Assembly (NCBI RefSeq): GCF_014193895.1
Contig: NZ_BLZR01000001.1
Location: 1,240,001-1,304,000, forward strand
Source: Clostridium fungisolvens
Lineage (GTDB): Bacteria > Bacillota > Clostridia > Clostridiales > Clostridiaceae
DNA: 64,000 nucleotides
Direction of reading: 5' to 3'
Part shown: positions 27,250 through 37,061 of the stretch, piece after piece
How the letters are laid out: each line of letters opens with the position of its first letter
Position numbering within the stretch: the first letter of the stretch is position 1
Translations under genes and position numbers: made by a program
Notes under the pieces: generated by a model
What the model saw: only the letters and a program-made list of their open reading frames with translations
The model's database searches: none
Told to the model about the DNA's origin: nothing

Positions 27250-28542
27250 ATGGACGTTAAAATGGAAAAAATAGAGGCAAATATAGTTAAATTTGAAGTG
27301 AAAGTTGAAGCAAAGAAATTCGATGAAGCTTTAAATAAAGCATACAAAAAGAATATAAAGAAATTTAATATCCCAGGATTTAGAAAAGGTAAAGCACCAA
27401 TGAATATGGTGAAGCAATATTATGGAATTGGAGCATTACTTGAAGATGCTATAAACATTGCTATAGATGAAACATATCCTGAAGTTTTAGCAAACAATAA
27501 CATTAAGCCAGTAGATTATCCAAAGATAGATGTTTTAGAAGTTGAAGAAGGAAAAGATTTAGTTTACACAGCAGAAGTTACTGTTTACCCTGAAGTTGAA
27601 TTAGGGGAATACAAGGGTGTTGAAGTTAAAAAAGCTTCATATGAAGTTTCAGAAGAAGAAGTAGAAAAACAATTAAAAGCAATGCAAGAAAAGAATGCAA
27701 GAATCGAAACAAAGACTGAAGGATCTGTTGAAAAGGGAAATATAGTAACAATAGATTTCAAAGGATTTGTTGATGGAATAGCATTCGAAGGCGGAGAAGC
27801 AACTGACTATTCATTAGAAATAGGTTCAGGTACATTTATAGATACTTTTGAAGATCAATTAGTTGGTACTGCTGTTGGAGAAAAGAAAGATGTAAATGTT
27901 ACTTTCCCAGAAAACTACGGAAAAGAAGATTTAAATGGTAAGCCAGCAGTTTTCGAAGTTACTGTAAAAGAAATTAAGGTTAAAGAACTTCCAGCATTAG
28001 ATGATGAATTCGCAAAAGAAGTTTCAGAATTTGATACTATTGAAGAAGTTAAAGCTGATATGAGAAAGAAAATAGCTGATTCAAATGAGCAAAGAGCAAA
28101 GAAAGAATTTGAAGAAGCTGTAGTTAGTGCAGTAGTAGAAAACGCAAAAGTAGAAGTGCCTTCAGTTATGGTTGATAGAGAAGTAGAAGCTATGGTTAAA
28201 GATTTAGAAAACAGACTTAGCTATCAAGGATTAACACTTGCACAATACTATGAATTCACTGGAAGCAGTGAAGAACAAATGAAAGCTTATATGCAAGAAA
28301 GTGCAGTTAAGAAGGTTAAGACTGATTTAGTTCTTGACAAAGTAGCTGGAACTGAAGCTATAGATGCTACTGAAGAAGAAATGAAAGCAAAGGCAGTTGA
28401 ATTAGCTAAGATGTACAGTGCTGGAGAATCAGAAAAAATGGCTGAAATATTATTAAAGGGTCAAGAACAAGTTATAAGACTAGAAGTTGTTACAGAAAAA
28501 ACTGTAAAATTATTAGTAGACAATGCTAAAGTAACTGAATAA
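27250..28542 (+). CDS. tig: trigger factor
   Basis: Ribosome-bound chaperone and peptidyl-prolyl isomerase that meets nascent chains at the exit tunnel. The 430-aa protein has the N-terminal ribosome-binding domain with signature GFRKGKAP near residue 46, an FKBP-type domain at about 150-245 starting VEKGNIVTIDFKGFVDG, and a helical C-terminal chaperone domain. It starts at ATG 27250 after AGGAGG. It opens the clostridial quality-control block but has its own promoter and a terminator after it. Confidence 0.98.
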   Translation: MDVKMEKIEANIVKFEVKVEAKKFDEALNKAYKKNIKKFNIPGFRKGKAPMNMVKQYYGIGALLEDAINIAIDETYPEVLANNNIKPVDYPKIDVLEVEEGKDLVYTAEVTVYPEVELGEYKGVEVKKASYEVSEEEVEKQLKAMQEKNARIETKTEGSVEKGNIVTIDFKGFVDGIAFEGGEATDYSLEIGSGTFIDTFEDQLVGTAVGEKKDVNVTFPENYGKEDLNGKPAVFEVTVKEIKVKELPALDDEFAKEVSEFDTIEEVKADMRKKIADSNEQRAKKEFEEAVVSAVVENAKVEVPSVMVDREVEAMVKDLENRLSYQGLTLAQYYEFTGSSEEQMKAYMQESAVKKVKTDLVLDKVAGTEAIDATEEEMKAKAVELAKMYSAGESEKMAEILLKGQEQVIRLEVVTEKTVKLLVDNAKVTE

Positions 28543-28557
28543 TATAATGTATATATG

Positions 28558-28587
28558 GATTGCCAGAAGAAATTCTGGCAATCATTT
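28558..28587 (+). terminator. terminator of tig
   Basis: GATTGCCAGAA and TTCTGGCAATC form a perfect 11-bp stem capped by a GAAA tetraloop, 15 bases after the stop codon, followed by ATTTTA. Confidence 0.85.
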
Positions 28588-28982
28588 TAAATATATAAGT
28601 TTAGGTATAAATAGGGATAACACAATTCATTATTATTTAATTTATAACTTTTCCCGAATTAATAAGCTATCTATGAAAATAAATATAAAAATTAATTTAT
28701 TTTCATTATTAATTATATTTAACTTTTAATGAATAGTTAAAGCTGAATATTAATATATTAAAAGTTGCTCAATTAAATTATATAATGTATAAGTTTAGTA
28801 AAAAGTTACTAGAATATAAAAGGTATATAAGTACTTTAGATATGAAAATGAATATTTTTTACATTAACTTATATATATATTGATTAACAAATGATAAAAT
28901 ATTTTATATAATTTAATTATAATAAATTATCAAAATAGGATATATTATAAATATAGTATTTTGAATTGAAGGAGGATTGTAT
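28588..28982. other. gene-free region upstream of clpP
   Basis: About 395 bp of very AT-rich DNA. A 60-codon frame near its start is a chance ORF overlapping the tig terminator. The clpP promoter must lie here; TTGATT near 28880 followed by AT-rich -10 candidates is possible, but I cannot fix it. I saw no CtsR heptad. Confidence 0.5.
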
Positions 28983-29585
28983 ATGAGTTTAGTTCCTATG
29001 GTAATTGAACAAACAAACAGAGGAGAAAGAAGTTACGATATATTCTCAAGACTTCTAAAAGATAGGATTATTATGCTGAATGGAGAGGTAAATGATGCTT
29101 CAGCTAGCTTAATTGTAGCCCAATTATTATTCCTTGAAAGTGAAGATCCTGATAAAGATATATATTTATACATAAATAGTCCAGGAGGATCAATTACATC
29201 CGGAATGGCTATATATGATACTATGCAGTATATAAAGTCTGATGTAGCAACTATATGTATTGGAATGGCAGCTTCAATGGGATCATTTCTTCTTTCATCA
29301 GGTGCAAAGGGTAAGAGATTTGCTCTACCTAACAGTGAAATAATGATTCATCAACCACTTGGTGGATTCCAAGGTCAAGCAACAGATATAGATATACATG
29401 CGAGAAGAATACTTAGGATTAAAGATGATCTAAATAGAATCCTAAGCGAGAATACAGGGAAACCATTAGAAAAGATTAAAGCTGATGTTGAAAGAGATTA
29501 CTTTATGAGTGCTGATGAAGCAGCAGAATATGGATTAGTAGATAAAGTTATAAGAAAAAATGAAGAGGTGAAAAATAAAGAATAG
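28983..29585 (+). CDS. clpP: ATP-dependent Clp protease proteolytic subunit
   Basis: Serine protease that forms the two-ring chamber used by ClpX and ClpC. I start at ATG 28983 (MSLVPMVI), seven bases after GGAGG; a TTG two codons earlier overlaps the spacer. The 200-aa protein has the triad S98 in GMAASMGS, H123 in EIMIHQPLGG and D172 in ERDYFMSADEA. It is followed 32 bases later by clpX in the same direction, the usual operon. Confidence 0.98.
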   Translation: MSLVPMVIEQTNRGERSYDIFSRLLKDRIIMLNGEVNDASASLIVAQLLFLESEDPDKDIYLYINSPGGSITSGMAIYDTMQYIKSDVATICIGMAASMGSFLLSSGAKGKRFALPNSEIMIHQPLGGFQGQATDIDIHARRILRIKDDLNRILSENTGKPLEKIKADVERDYFMSADEAAEYGLVDKVIRKNEEVKNKE

Positions 29586-29617
29586 TTTCTTTGTTTGACC
29601 TTAGTGAGGTGTAGTTA

Positions 29618-30913
29618 ATGGCTAAATACGAAGATAAAAAGCAGTTAAGATGCTCCTTCTGTGGTAAGAATCAAGATCAGGTTAAAAGGCTGATTGCTGG
29701 ACCAGGTGTATATATATGTGATGAATGTATCGAATTATGTTCTGAAATAATTGCAGATGAATTTGAGGAAAGCATCCAATTTGATTCAACTAGTTTACCA
29801 AAGCCAGTTGAAATAAAAGGCTATTTAGACCAATACGTTATTGGTCAAGAAGCTGCTAAAAAAGCACTATCAGTAGCAGTATATAACCATTACAAGAGGA
29901 TAAATTCAAACGAAGCAGATGATGACATTGAATTGCAAAAAAGTAATATATTACTTTTAGGACCTACAGGATCAGGTAAAACATTGCTTGCTCAAACACT
30001 TGCAAAGTTTTTAAATGTTCCATTTGCTATAGCAGATGCAACTACATTAACTGAGGCAGGATATGTTGGAGAAGATGTAGAAAATATACTTTTAAAGCTT
30101 ATTCAAAATGCTGATTATGATGTTGAAAGAGCCGAAAAAGGTATCATATACATCGATGAAGTTGATAAGATAGCAAGAAAGTCAGAGAATCCATCAATTA
30201 CAAGAGATGTATCAGGTGAAGGTGTTCAACAGGCATTATTAAAGATACTTGAAGGGACAGTTGCTTCAGTTCCTCCACAAGGTGGAAGAAAACATCCTCA
30301 TCAAGAATTCATTCAGATAAACACTAGTAATATTTTGTTTATTTGCGGTGGAGCATTTGATGGAATTGATAAGATTATAGAAAAAAGAACTAGCAAGAGT
30401 GCTATTGGATTTGGAGCTAATGTTCAATCTAAGGAACAAAAAGATATTGGTAAACTATTGAGAGATATAATGCCTGGAGATCTTTTGAAATTTGGTTTGA
30501 TCCCAGAGTTTGTTGGTAGATTACCAATTGTGGTAACTTTAGAGTCATTGGATAGAAGTGCGTTAGTTAATATACTAACAACTCCAAAGAATGCGCTTGT
30601 AAAACAATATAAGAAGTTATTTGAACTTGATAACGTAGATTTAGAGTTCAATGATCAGGCCTTACAGGCAATAGCTGAAGAGGCTATAAAGAGAAATACA
30701 GGTGCTAGAGGACTTAGAGCTATAGTGGAAGAGATGATGACTAATATAATGTTTGATATCCCTTCACAAGATAATATAGTAAAGGTTACTGTAACAGAAG
30801 ATTCTGTTAAAGATAAGAAGGAACCTCAGGTTACTCTTCTTGCAGAGGGAGAAACAAGACCTGTTTTAAAGACAAAAAAAGCTAAACCTAAAAAAGGTAT
30901 AGAATCTGCATAA
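29618..30913 (+). CDS. clpX: ATP-dependent Clp protease ATP-binding subunit ClpX
   Basis: AAA+ unfoldase that delivers substrates to ClpP. The 431-aa protein has an N-terminal zinc-binding domain with CSFCGK and CDECIELC, then an AAA+ core with Walker A GPTGSGKT near residue 113, Walker B IIYIDEVDK and sensor/arginine region ARGLRAIVEE. The ribosome site is GAGGTG. A strong terminator follows the stop directly. Confidence 0.98.
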   Translation: MAKYEDKKQLRCSFCGKNQDQVKRLIAGPGVYICDECIELCSEIIADEFEESIQFDSTSLPKPVEIKGYLDQYVIGQEAAKKALSVAVYNHYKRINSNEADDDIELQKSNILLLGPTGSGKTLLAQTLAKFLNVPFAIADATTLTEAGYVGEDVENILLKLIQNADYDVERAEKGIIYIDEVDKIARKSENPSITRDVSGEGVQQALLKILEGTVASVPPQGGRKHPHQEFIQINTSNILFICGGAFDGIDKIIEKRTSKSAIGFGANVQSKEQKDIGKLLRDIMPGDLLKFGLIPEFVGRLPIVVTLESLDRSALVNILTTPKNALVKQYKKLFELDNVDLEFNDQALQAIAEEAIKRNTGARGLRAIVEEMMTNIMFDIPSQDNIVKVTVTEDSVKDKKEPQVTLLAEGETRPVLKTKKAKPKKGIESA

Positions 30914-30943
30914 AAAGCTGACGACTTGTTCGTCAGCTTTTTT
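30912..30943 (+). terminator. terminator of the clpP-clpX operon
   Basis: AAAAAGCTGACGA pairs with TCGTCAGCTTTTTT around a short loop, overlapping the clpX stop codon. Confidence 0.95.
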
Positions 30944-30948
30944 ATCCT

Positions 30949-31127
30949 TAATGAATTTATATCTCAATCATATCTGTGGATAATTATGCGAACAGACTTA
31001 AGACATAGTATAAGTTAAAGAATAAAAAAAAGAATATGTCGCCTGCCAGAATTTCTTCACATACGTTCAGAAAAGGCAGATGCGTTAAAAAAGCTCGCTG
31101 AAGAAAATCGCTTCAACGAGCTTTTTT
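30949..31127 (+). repeat. dispersed member of the modular repeat family (clpX-lonB gap)
   Basis: The left module differs from the array: it contains TCTGTGGATAATTATGCGAACAGA, a short hairpin with TCTGT/ACAGA ends. The right modules are shared: CGCcTGCC...GGCAgaTGCG with inner TTTCT/AGAAA, then AAAAAAGCTCGCTGAAG paired with CTTCAACGAGCTTTTTT. The inner stem pair is changed on both sides relative to the array (TTTCC/GGAAA). Confidence 0.85.
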
Positions 31128-31276
31128 ATATGATTATTCTATTTAAGTGCCAATGATAAAATAGCAAATATTAATAAATTATACACCTTATTACCATTAT
31201 ATGGGTTATATTCTATGTTTTATATGTACATAATACAAAAGAGAAAAAACTAGAAAGTATTAAGGTGGTGCATATA

Positions 31277-32959
31277 ATGACAAATATACTTATTTTACTT
31301 CAAGTAGTGATGCTTGTGTTACTCTTCATATTTATGATAAACAATACTGGTAATCAAAGAAACAATAAAGTGGTCATAGATAAAGAAAATCATAAAGAAT
31401 TAGATAAGTTAAATAAATTAAGAGAAATAAAACTTACTCAGCCATTAACAGAGAAGAGTAGACCGAAAAGTTTTGATGAGATAATAGGGCAGGAAAAGGG
31501 TATAAAAGCTTTAAAGGCAGCATTATGTGGTGCAAATCCACAGCACGTTATAATATATGGACCTCCTGGAGTTGGAAAGACAGCAGCGGCTAGATTGGTT
31601 TTAGAAGAAGCTAAGAAAAGTAAAAATTCACCTTTTAGAAATCTAGCTAAATTCGTAGAAATTGATGCAACTACTCTAAGATTTGATGAAAGAGGAATAG
31701 CTGATCCTTTAATTGGATCTGTTCATGATCCGATTTATCAAGGCGCTGGGACTTTAGGTATAGCAGGAATACCTCAACCCAAACCAGGTGCAGTTACAAA
31801 AGCACATGGAGGAGTTTTATTTATCGATGAAATTGGAGAGCTACATCCTATTCAATTAAATAAACTTTTAAAGGTGCTTGAGGATAGGAAAGTATTTTTA
31901 GATAGTGCTTACTATAGTTCAGAAGATCCTAATATGCCAACTTATATAAAGGAAGTTTTTGAAAAAGGTTTGCCAGCAGACTTTAGATTGATTGGGGCTA
32001 CCACAAGAAATCCTGATGAGATAGTTCCAGCAATTAGATCAAGATGTGTTGAAATATTTTTTAGAGCTCTATTGCCCGATGAGATAAAACAAATAGCTGA
32101 CAACGCTGTTAAAAAAGTAGGATTAAATATATGCGACAATGGGTTAGATATAGTTAGTAGGTATTGTTCTAATGGAAGAGAAGTGGTGAATTTAATTCAA
32201 CTTTGCTCAGGGCTAGCCATTAATGATGGAAGAGAAGAAATTACTGAAGAGGATATAGAATGGGTAGTTGAGAATGGTCAGTACTCATTAAGGCCTGAGA
32301 AGATGATAGGGGCTAAGCCTAAGGTTGGGGTAGTTAACGGGTTGGCTGTTTATGGCGCAAATATGGGTACTATTATAGAAATAGAGGCAAGTGCTAAAAA
32401 AGTAATTGGAAGAAAAGGTTCCCTAAAAATTACTGGGATTATTGAAGAAGAAGAAATAACATCTTCTAATAGAAAAGTAAAAAGAAAAAGTACTGCATAT
32501 TGTTCTGTTGAAAATGTTTTAACAGTTCTAAATAACAACTTTGATATAGAATGCGATAATTATGATATTCATATAAACTTCTTAGGTGGAGTACCAATTG
32601 ACGGGCCATCAGCAGGTATAAGTATAGCAACAGCTGTATATAGTGCTATTAAAAATATTCCTGTAAATAATCATGTGGCTATGACAGGAGAGATTTCATT
32701 ACAAGGCTTAGTAAAACCTATAGGTGGTGTCAATGCAAAGATTTCAGCAGCTCATAAGGCAGGGGCAAAGATAGCTGTTATACCAAGTGAAAATTATAGT
32801 CAGTCTTTTGATTCCCTGGAAGGAATAAAGGTAAAGCCTGTTGATAATATTGTGGAAGTAATAAACTTGGCATTGACTAATATATGTGATAAAATAAGTA
32901 ATAATACCCCTACGGAGCAATCAGTAGAGGTCTTATCTGCAAGATCACTGAACAATTAA
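31277..32959 (+). CDS. lonB: ATP-dependent protease LonB (sporulation type)
   Basis: Membrane-linked Lon-like protease; in Bacillus LonB is forespore-specific. I start at ATG 31277 (MTNILILL) after AAGGTGGTG. The 560-aa protein lacks the long Lon N-domain and instead has a membrane segment at residues 3-21. An AAA+ domain follows, with Walker A GPPGVGKT near 94 and Walker B VLFIDEIGEL, then a Lon protease domain with catalytic Ser in IDGPSAGISIA near 445 and Lys near the GGVNAKISAA segment. It lies directly before lonA, as in other Clostridia. The perfect palindrome after it probably ends the transcript. Confidence 0.96.
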   Translation: MTNILILLQVVMLVLLFIFMINNTGNQRNNKVVIDKENHKELDKLNKLREIKLTQPLTEKSRPKSFDEIIGQEKGIKALKAALCGANPQHVIIYGPPGVGKTAAARLVLEEAKKSKNSPFRNLAKFVEIDATTLRFDERGIADPLIGSVHDPIYQGAGTLGIAGIPQPKPGAVTKAHGGVLFIDEIGELHPIQLNKLLKVLEDRKVFLDSAYYSSEDPNMPTYIKEVFEKGLPADFRLIGATTRNPDEIVPAIRSRCVEIFFRALLPDEIKQIADNAVKKVGLNICDNGLDIVSRYCSNGREVVNLIQLCSGLAINDGREEITEEDIEWVVENGQYSLRPEKMIGAKPKVGVVNGLAVYGANMGTIIEIEASAKKVIGRKGSLKITGIIEEEEITSSNRKVKRKSTAYCSVENVLTVLNNNFDIECDNYDIHINFLGGVPIDGPSAGISIATAVYSAIKNIPVNNHVAMTGEISLQGLVKPIGGVNAKISAAHKAGAKIAVIPSENYSQSFDSLEGIKVKPVDNIVEVINLALTNICDKISNNTPTEQSVEVLSARSLNN

Positions 32960-32960
32960 T

Positions 32961-32990
32961 ATAAGTGCTGCTGATATCAGCAGCACTTAT
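32961..32990. terminator. 30-bp perfect palindrome after lonB
   Basis: ATAAGTGCTGCTGAT is followed by its exact complement ATCAGCAGCACTTAT two bases after the lonB stop. A T-run is poor. Confidence 0.7.
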
Positions 32991-33087
32991 TGTGTTAAAA
33001 CTAATACTAATATTTATTGAAAAGTAACCATATTATGTGTATACTAAATAGGTCTAATTGATAAAATTAATTATGGAGGGGAGAAGC

Positions 33088-35436
33088 ATGAATAGAGAAA
33101 AGAAAGTTCTTCCTTTAATTCCTCTTAGAGGAATAACCATTTTTCCGAATATGGTTATTCATTTTGATGTAGGTAGAGAGAAATCCATTGCTGCTTTAGA
33201 AGAAGCGATGTTAAATAATCAGCAAGTTTTCCTTGCGACTCAAAAGGATGCTAAGATTGAAGAACCAGTAAAAGAGGATATTTACGAAGTAGGAACACTT
33301 AGTACAATTAAACAACTTCTAAAATTACCAGGAGATACAATCAGGGTTTTAGTAGAAGGGACTAATAGAGGAAAGATACTTTCACTTACTAATGGTGAAG
33401 AGTTCTTTACTGTTGAAGCAGAAATATATATTGAAGACGAAGAACAAGAATTAAGCGAGAAAGTATCTTTAGAGCTTGAGGCTCTTACAAGATCGTTAAA
33501 AGATGATTTTTCTGATTACTTAAATTTATCTGGAAATACATCTGCAGATATAATACTTTCATTGGATGAAATTGAAAATTCATCAAGATTAGCTGACGTG
33601 GTTGCTTCATATTTATTATTGAAACAAGAAGTAAGACAAGAATTGCTAGAATCCTTTGATGTTAAAAAGAGATTAGAAAAGCTACTTGTAATAGTGAAAA
33701 ATGAGATAGAAGTTTTGAAGATAGAAAAGAAAATTGGCTATAAAGTAAAGAAAAAGATGGATAAACTTCAAAAGGAATACTATCTTCGTGAGCAGATGAA
33801 GATTATACAAGAAGAGCTAGGGGAAGACGACGAAGATAGAAAAGAAATAGAGGCATATGAAAGCAAGATTAAAAAGCTGAAACTTCCTAAGGAAGCAAAG
33901 GAAAGAGCTCTTTATGAGTTGTCAAGATTAAAGTCTTCTGGTAGCTATTCATCTGAAGGAAATGTTATAAGAACTTATTTAGACTTGATACTAGAATTGC
34001 CTTGGAATAAGCAAACTAAAGATGCAGTTGATATAAAAAAAGCAAGAGAAATTCTACAGGAAGATCACTATGGGTTAGAAGATGTAAAAGAAAGAATAAT
34101 AGAGTATCTTTCAGTTCGAAAGGTAAGTAATACATTAAAAGGACCTATAATTTGCTTAGTTGGACCTCCTGGAGTTGGTAAAACATCTATAGCAAGAAGT
34201 GTAGCAAGAGCACTTAACAGAAACTTTGTTAGAATGTCTTTAGGTGGAGTGAGAGATGAAGCTGAGATAAGAGGTCATAGAAGGACATATGTAGGAGCTA
34301 TTCCTGGAAGAATAGTCAATGGCATGAAACAAGCTAAATCTATGAATCCGCTATTCTTGTTAGATGAAATTGATAAAATGGCAAATGATTATAAGGGTGA
34401 TCCTGCAGATGCACTTTTAGAAGTTTTAGATGCTGAACAAAATTCTACATTCCGAGATAATTATTTAGAAATTGAGATGGATTTGTCAAATGTTATGTTT
34501 TTGACAACAGCCAACTCACTTGATACTATCCCTAGACCTCTACTTGATAGAATGGAAGTAATTGAAGTATCTGGTTATACTTATGAAGAAAAGTATCATA
34601 TTGTAAAGAAATATTTGATACCTAAGCAATTAGAAGAGCATGGAATAAGGAATAATGAGATTAAAATATCAGATAACTCTATAAAGTGTATTATCGAAGG
34701 ATATACAAGAGAATCTGGGGTTAGAAGTCTTGAGAGAAAAATAGGAAGTATTATAAGAAAAGCTATCAAAGAAATGATGGAGAAGGAAAAGGCTAGTGTT
34801 CTTGTTACTCCAGCAATAGTAGAAAAATACTTGGGACCAAAAGTATTCAACTATGACAAGGTTGATAAAGAAGATAAAGTTGGAGTTGTTACCGGAATGG
34901 CATGGACTGCATACGGTGGCGATACATTACCTGTAGAAGTTATGGTTATGGATGGCACTGGTAAATTAGAACTTACAGGACAGCTTGGAGATGTTATGAA
35001 GGAATCTGCAAGAGCTGGCTACACATATGTAAGGGCTAATGCTAAAAAGTTAAATATTAATGGAGATTTTTATAAATCTAAAGATATTCACATACACGTA
35101 CCTGAAGGAGCAGTGCCTAAAGATGGTCCGTCTGCCGGTGTTACAATGATAACTGCTTTAGTTTCTGCACTTTCTGAAAAGAAGGTAAAGAGCAATGTTG
35201 CTATGACTGGTGAAATTACTCTTACAGGAAGAGTACTGCCTATTGGTGGGCTGAAAGAAAAGAGTTTAGCTGCATATAGAGCTGGTATAGATACGGTTAT
35301 AGTACCTAAAGAAAATGAAAAAGACATTTCAAAGATACCTCAAAGTATAAAAGGAAAGTTAAATTTTATACTTGCGGAAAAAATTGATACAGTACTGGAA
35401 AATGCATTAGTTGGAGCTGATAATAATGAAGATTAA
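33088..35436 (+). CDS. lon: ATP-dependent protease La (LonA)
   Basis: Soluble AAA+ protease that degrades misfolded and regulatory proteins. I start at ATG 33088 (MNREKKVLPLIPLRG), four bases after GGAGGGGAG; a TTG ten codons upstream has no ribosome site. The 782-aa protein has the full Lon N-domain, AAA+ module with Walker A GPPGVGKT near 358 and Walker B FLLDEIDK, and the protease domain with catalytic Ser in KDGPSAGVTM and Lys in GGLKEKSLAAYRAG. Its end overlaps the start of engB by 11 bases. Confidence 0.98.
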   Translation: MNREKKVLPLIPLRGITIFPNMVIHFDVGREKSIAALEEAMLNNQQVFLATQKDAKIEEPVKEDIYEVGTLSTIKQLLKLPGDTIRVLVEGTNRGKILSLTNGEEFFTVEAEIYIEDEEQELSEKVSLELEALTRSLKDDFSDYLNLSGNTSADIILSLDEIENSSRLADVVASYLLLKQEVRQELLESFDVKKRLEKLLVIVKNEIEVLKIEKKIGYKVKKKMDKLQKEYYLREQMKIIQEELGEDDEDRKEIEAYESKIKKLKLPKEAKERALYELSRLKSSGSYSSEGNVIRTYLDLILELPWNKQTKDAVDIKKAREILQEDHYGLEDVKERIIEYLSVRKVSNTLKGPIICLVGPPGVGKTSIARSVARALNRNFVRMSLGGVRDEAEIRGHRRTYVGAIPGRIVNGMKQAKSMNPLFLLDEIDKMANDYKGDPADALLEVLDAEQNSTFRDNYLEIEMDLSNVMFLTTANSLDTIPRPLLDRMEVIEVSGYTYEEKYHIVKKYLIPKQLEEHGIRNNEIKISDNSIKCIIEGYTRESGVRSLERKIGSIIRKAIKEMMEKEKASVLVTPAIVEKYLGPKVFNYDKVDKEDKVGVVTGMAWTAYGGDTLPVEVMVMDGTGKLELTGQLGDVMKESARAGYTYVRANAKKLNINGDFYKSKDIHIHVPEGAVPKDGPSAGVTMITALVSALSEKKVKSNVAMTGEITLTGRVLPIGGLKEKSLAAYRAGIDTVIVPKENEKDISKIPQSIKGKLNFILAEKIDTVLENALVGADNNED

Positions 35437-36034
35437 AACATCAGAATTTATTACGTCCGCAGTTAGAAGAGAACAATATCCTACAGATGAGAGAATAGAA
35501 GTTGCATTTGTTGGAAGATCTAACGTAGGTAAATCATCTATAATAAATTCAATTACAAACAGAAGAGGGCTAGCGAAAGTTAGTCAAACACCAGGAAAAA
35601 CTAGATTAATAAATTTCTTTTTAATTAACAATGATTTTTATTTAGTAGACTTACCTGGTTATGGTTATGCAAAAGTATCAAAAAAGGAAAAAGCTTCTTG
35701 GGGTCAGATTATAGAAACTTACCTTAATTCAAGATTACAACTAAAGAGAGTGGTACTTTTAGTAGACTGTAGACATAAGCCTACTGGCGATGATATCATG
35801 ATGTATGATTGGATTAAGCATTATGGTTATGATGTAGTAGTTATTGCTACAAAAAGTGATAAGTTATCTAATAATGATTTAAAGAAAAGTGAAAAAGTGA
35901 TAAGAGACACTCTTAAATTGAAAGCTGATGAAAAGTTATACTACTTCTCATCACTAAATAAAAAAGGTAGAGATGAGCTTGTAGATTCAATTTTTGACGA
36001 TATCGTACTAAGTGAAGTTAGTGAAGAAAAATAA
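35426..36034 (+). CDS. engB: ribosome biogenesis GTPase EngB/YsxC
   Basis: Essential GTPase for assembly of the 50S subunit. I start at ATG 35426 (MKIKTSEF), inside the end of lon, giving 202 aa. The GTPase motifs are G1 GRSNVGKSS, the T in TPGKT, G3 DLPGYGYAK, G4 ATKSDKL and G5 SSLNKKG. Overlap with lon means coupled translation. A strong terminator follows. Confidence 0.97.
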   Translation: MKIKTSEFITSAVRREQYPTDERIEVAFVGRSNVGKSSIINSITNRRGLAKVSQTPGKTRLINFFLINNDFYLVDLPGYGYAKVSKKEKASWGQIIETYLNSRLQLKRVVLLVDCRHKPTGDDIMMYDWIKHYGYDVVVIATKSDKLSNNDLKKSEKVIRDTLKLKADEKLYYFSSLNKKGRDELVDSIFDDIVLSEVSEEK

Positions 36035-36047
36035 TTTAATATAATGT

Positions 36048-36084
36048 AAAAAACATCAAGTCTTACAGGACTTGGTGTTTTTTT
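36048..36084 (+). terminator. terminator of the lon-engB operon
   Basis: AAAAAACA-CAAGTC pairs with GACTTG-TGTTTTTTT around TTACAG. Confidence 0.92.
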
Positions 36085-36259
36085 ATTCTACTTTATTTTA
36101 AGTTGCTATTCCATAGAAGATATAGGCATATTAAATAATTTAGATAATATATTCCTTTCCCCTTAATTTTATTCCACAAAGTAGTGTCAAATTCATCTTG
36201 AGAGAATAGTATATACTATAAACCAAATAAATCCATTTTAACAAAAAGGAGGAAGAGTT

Positions 36260-36703
36260 ATGGAGTTGAATGAAATCCTAAATGGATTAACTGGCGGCAA
36301 TGATTGTGATAATGATCGTGATGACTGCGGAATTGGAAACAGAGGTTTTGGAGGATCATGGATCTGGATAATATTCTTACTACTAATTTTCTGTGGCTGT
36401 GGTAATGGCTTCGGTGGATGTGGTGGAGGATATGGTGCTGGCGCTATAAACCCATGCTGCTGTGATGTAAAGAAGACTAAACATGGTTGCTGTAAGCAAA
36501 CATGCTATTACCCACAATATAACCCATGTAACGTAGGTTACGGCGGTGGATATGGTGGATTCGGCGGTGGCGGATGTGGCTTTGGTGGCTACGGAAGCAA
36601 CTGGCTATGGTTTATATTAATAATTCTATTCTTCGTATGCGGAGGATTTGGAAGAAGAAATAACTGCAGATGTAATGACAACAATGTATGTGTAAATGAA
36701 TAA
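36260..36703 (+). CDS. Gly/Cys-rich small protein with two hydrophobic blocks, spore-surface-like
   Basis: Protein of 147 aa with two near-repeated blocks: SWIWIIFLLLIFCGCGNG and NWLWFILIILFFVCGGFG. Around them are GGYGG tracts and many Cys, including CCC, CCKQTC and CRC. The Trp-flanked hydrophobic segment next to Gly/Tyr repeats resembles the YjcZ-type short sporulation proteins and Clostridium proteins often named after chorion high-cysteine proteins. AGGAGGAAG precedes the ATG. It heads four similar small genes. A sporulation-sigma promoter is possible near 36188-36222 but not clear. Spore coat or exosporium placement is inference. Confidence 0.8.
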   Translation: MELNEILNGLTGGNDCDNDRDDCGIGNRGFGGSWIWIIFLLLIFCGCGNGFGGCGGGYGAGAINPCCCDVKKTKHGCCKQTCYYPQYNPCNVGYGGGYGGFGGGGCGFGGYGSNWLWFILIILFFVCGGFGRRNNCRCNDNNVCVNE

Positions 36704-36752
36704 AAACTCAAGAAACAAAAGTATAAAAAAAGTATGATAGGAGGATTTAATT

Positions 36753-37016
36753 ATGTCAAAGAGAAAAGAATGCTGCTGCAACGGAATGATGAACCCTTAT
36801 GGCGGATATGGACCTGGAATGGGTGGATATGGTTCACAAGGAATAGGTGGATGTAGCCCATGTACAATAGCTATATTGCTTCTAATATTCCAATTTTCTG
36901 GACTATTATGCAGTAATAAAGGATTTTTATTAATACTATTGTTCTTATTGTGTGGATGCGGCGGTTTTGCTGGTAATAGAGGCGGAGCTGGATTCTTCCA
37001 ACCAAGATGCTGCTAG
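36753..37016 (+). CDS. Gly/Cys-rich small hydrophobic protein 2
   Basis: Protein of 87 aa in the same style: an N-terminal CCCNG and PYGGYGPGMGGYG tract, a central hydrophobic hairpin (two runs either side of LCSNKGF), and a CGCGG/RCC end. It shares the pattern LLCSNKGFLLILLFLLC with the next protein (VLCNKNGFILFLLFWLC). AGGAGG lies before the ATG, 49 bases after the first gene. Probably cotranscribed. Confidence 0.8.
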   Translation: MSKRKECCCNGMMNPYGGYGPGMGGYGSQGIGGCSPCTIAILLLIFQFSGLLCSNKGFLLILLFLLCGCGGFAGNRGGAGFFQPRCC

Positions 37017-37061
37017 AATTTTAAAGTAAATTTACAATGCTAGGGAAAGGAGAATTAAGAT

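Noticed and set aside
28547..28729. A 60-codon ORF after tig
   Set aside because: It overlaps the tig terminator hairpin, has no ribosome site and encodes an Asn/Ile-rich chance peptide.
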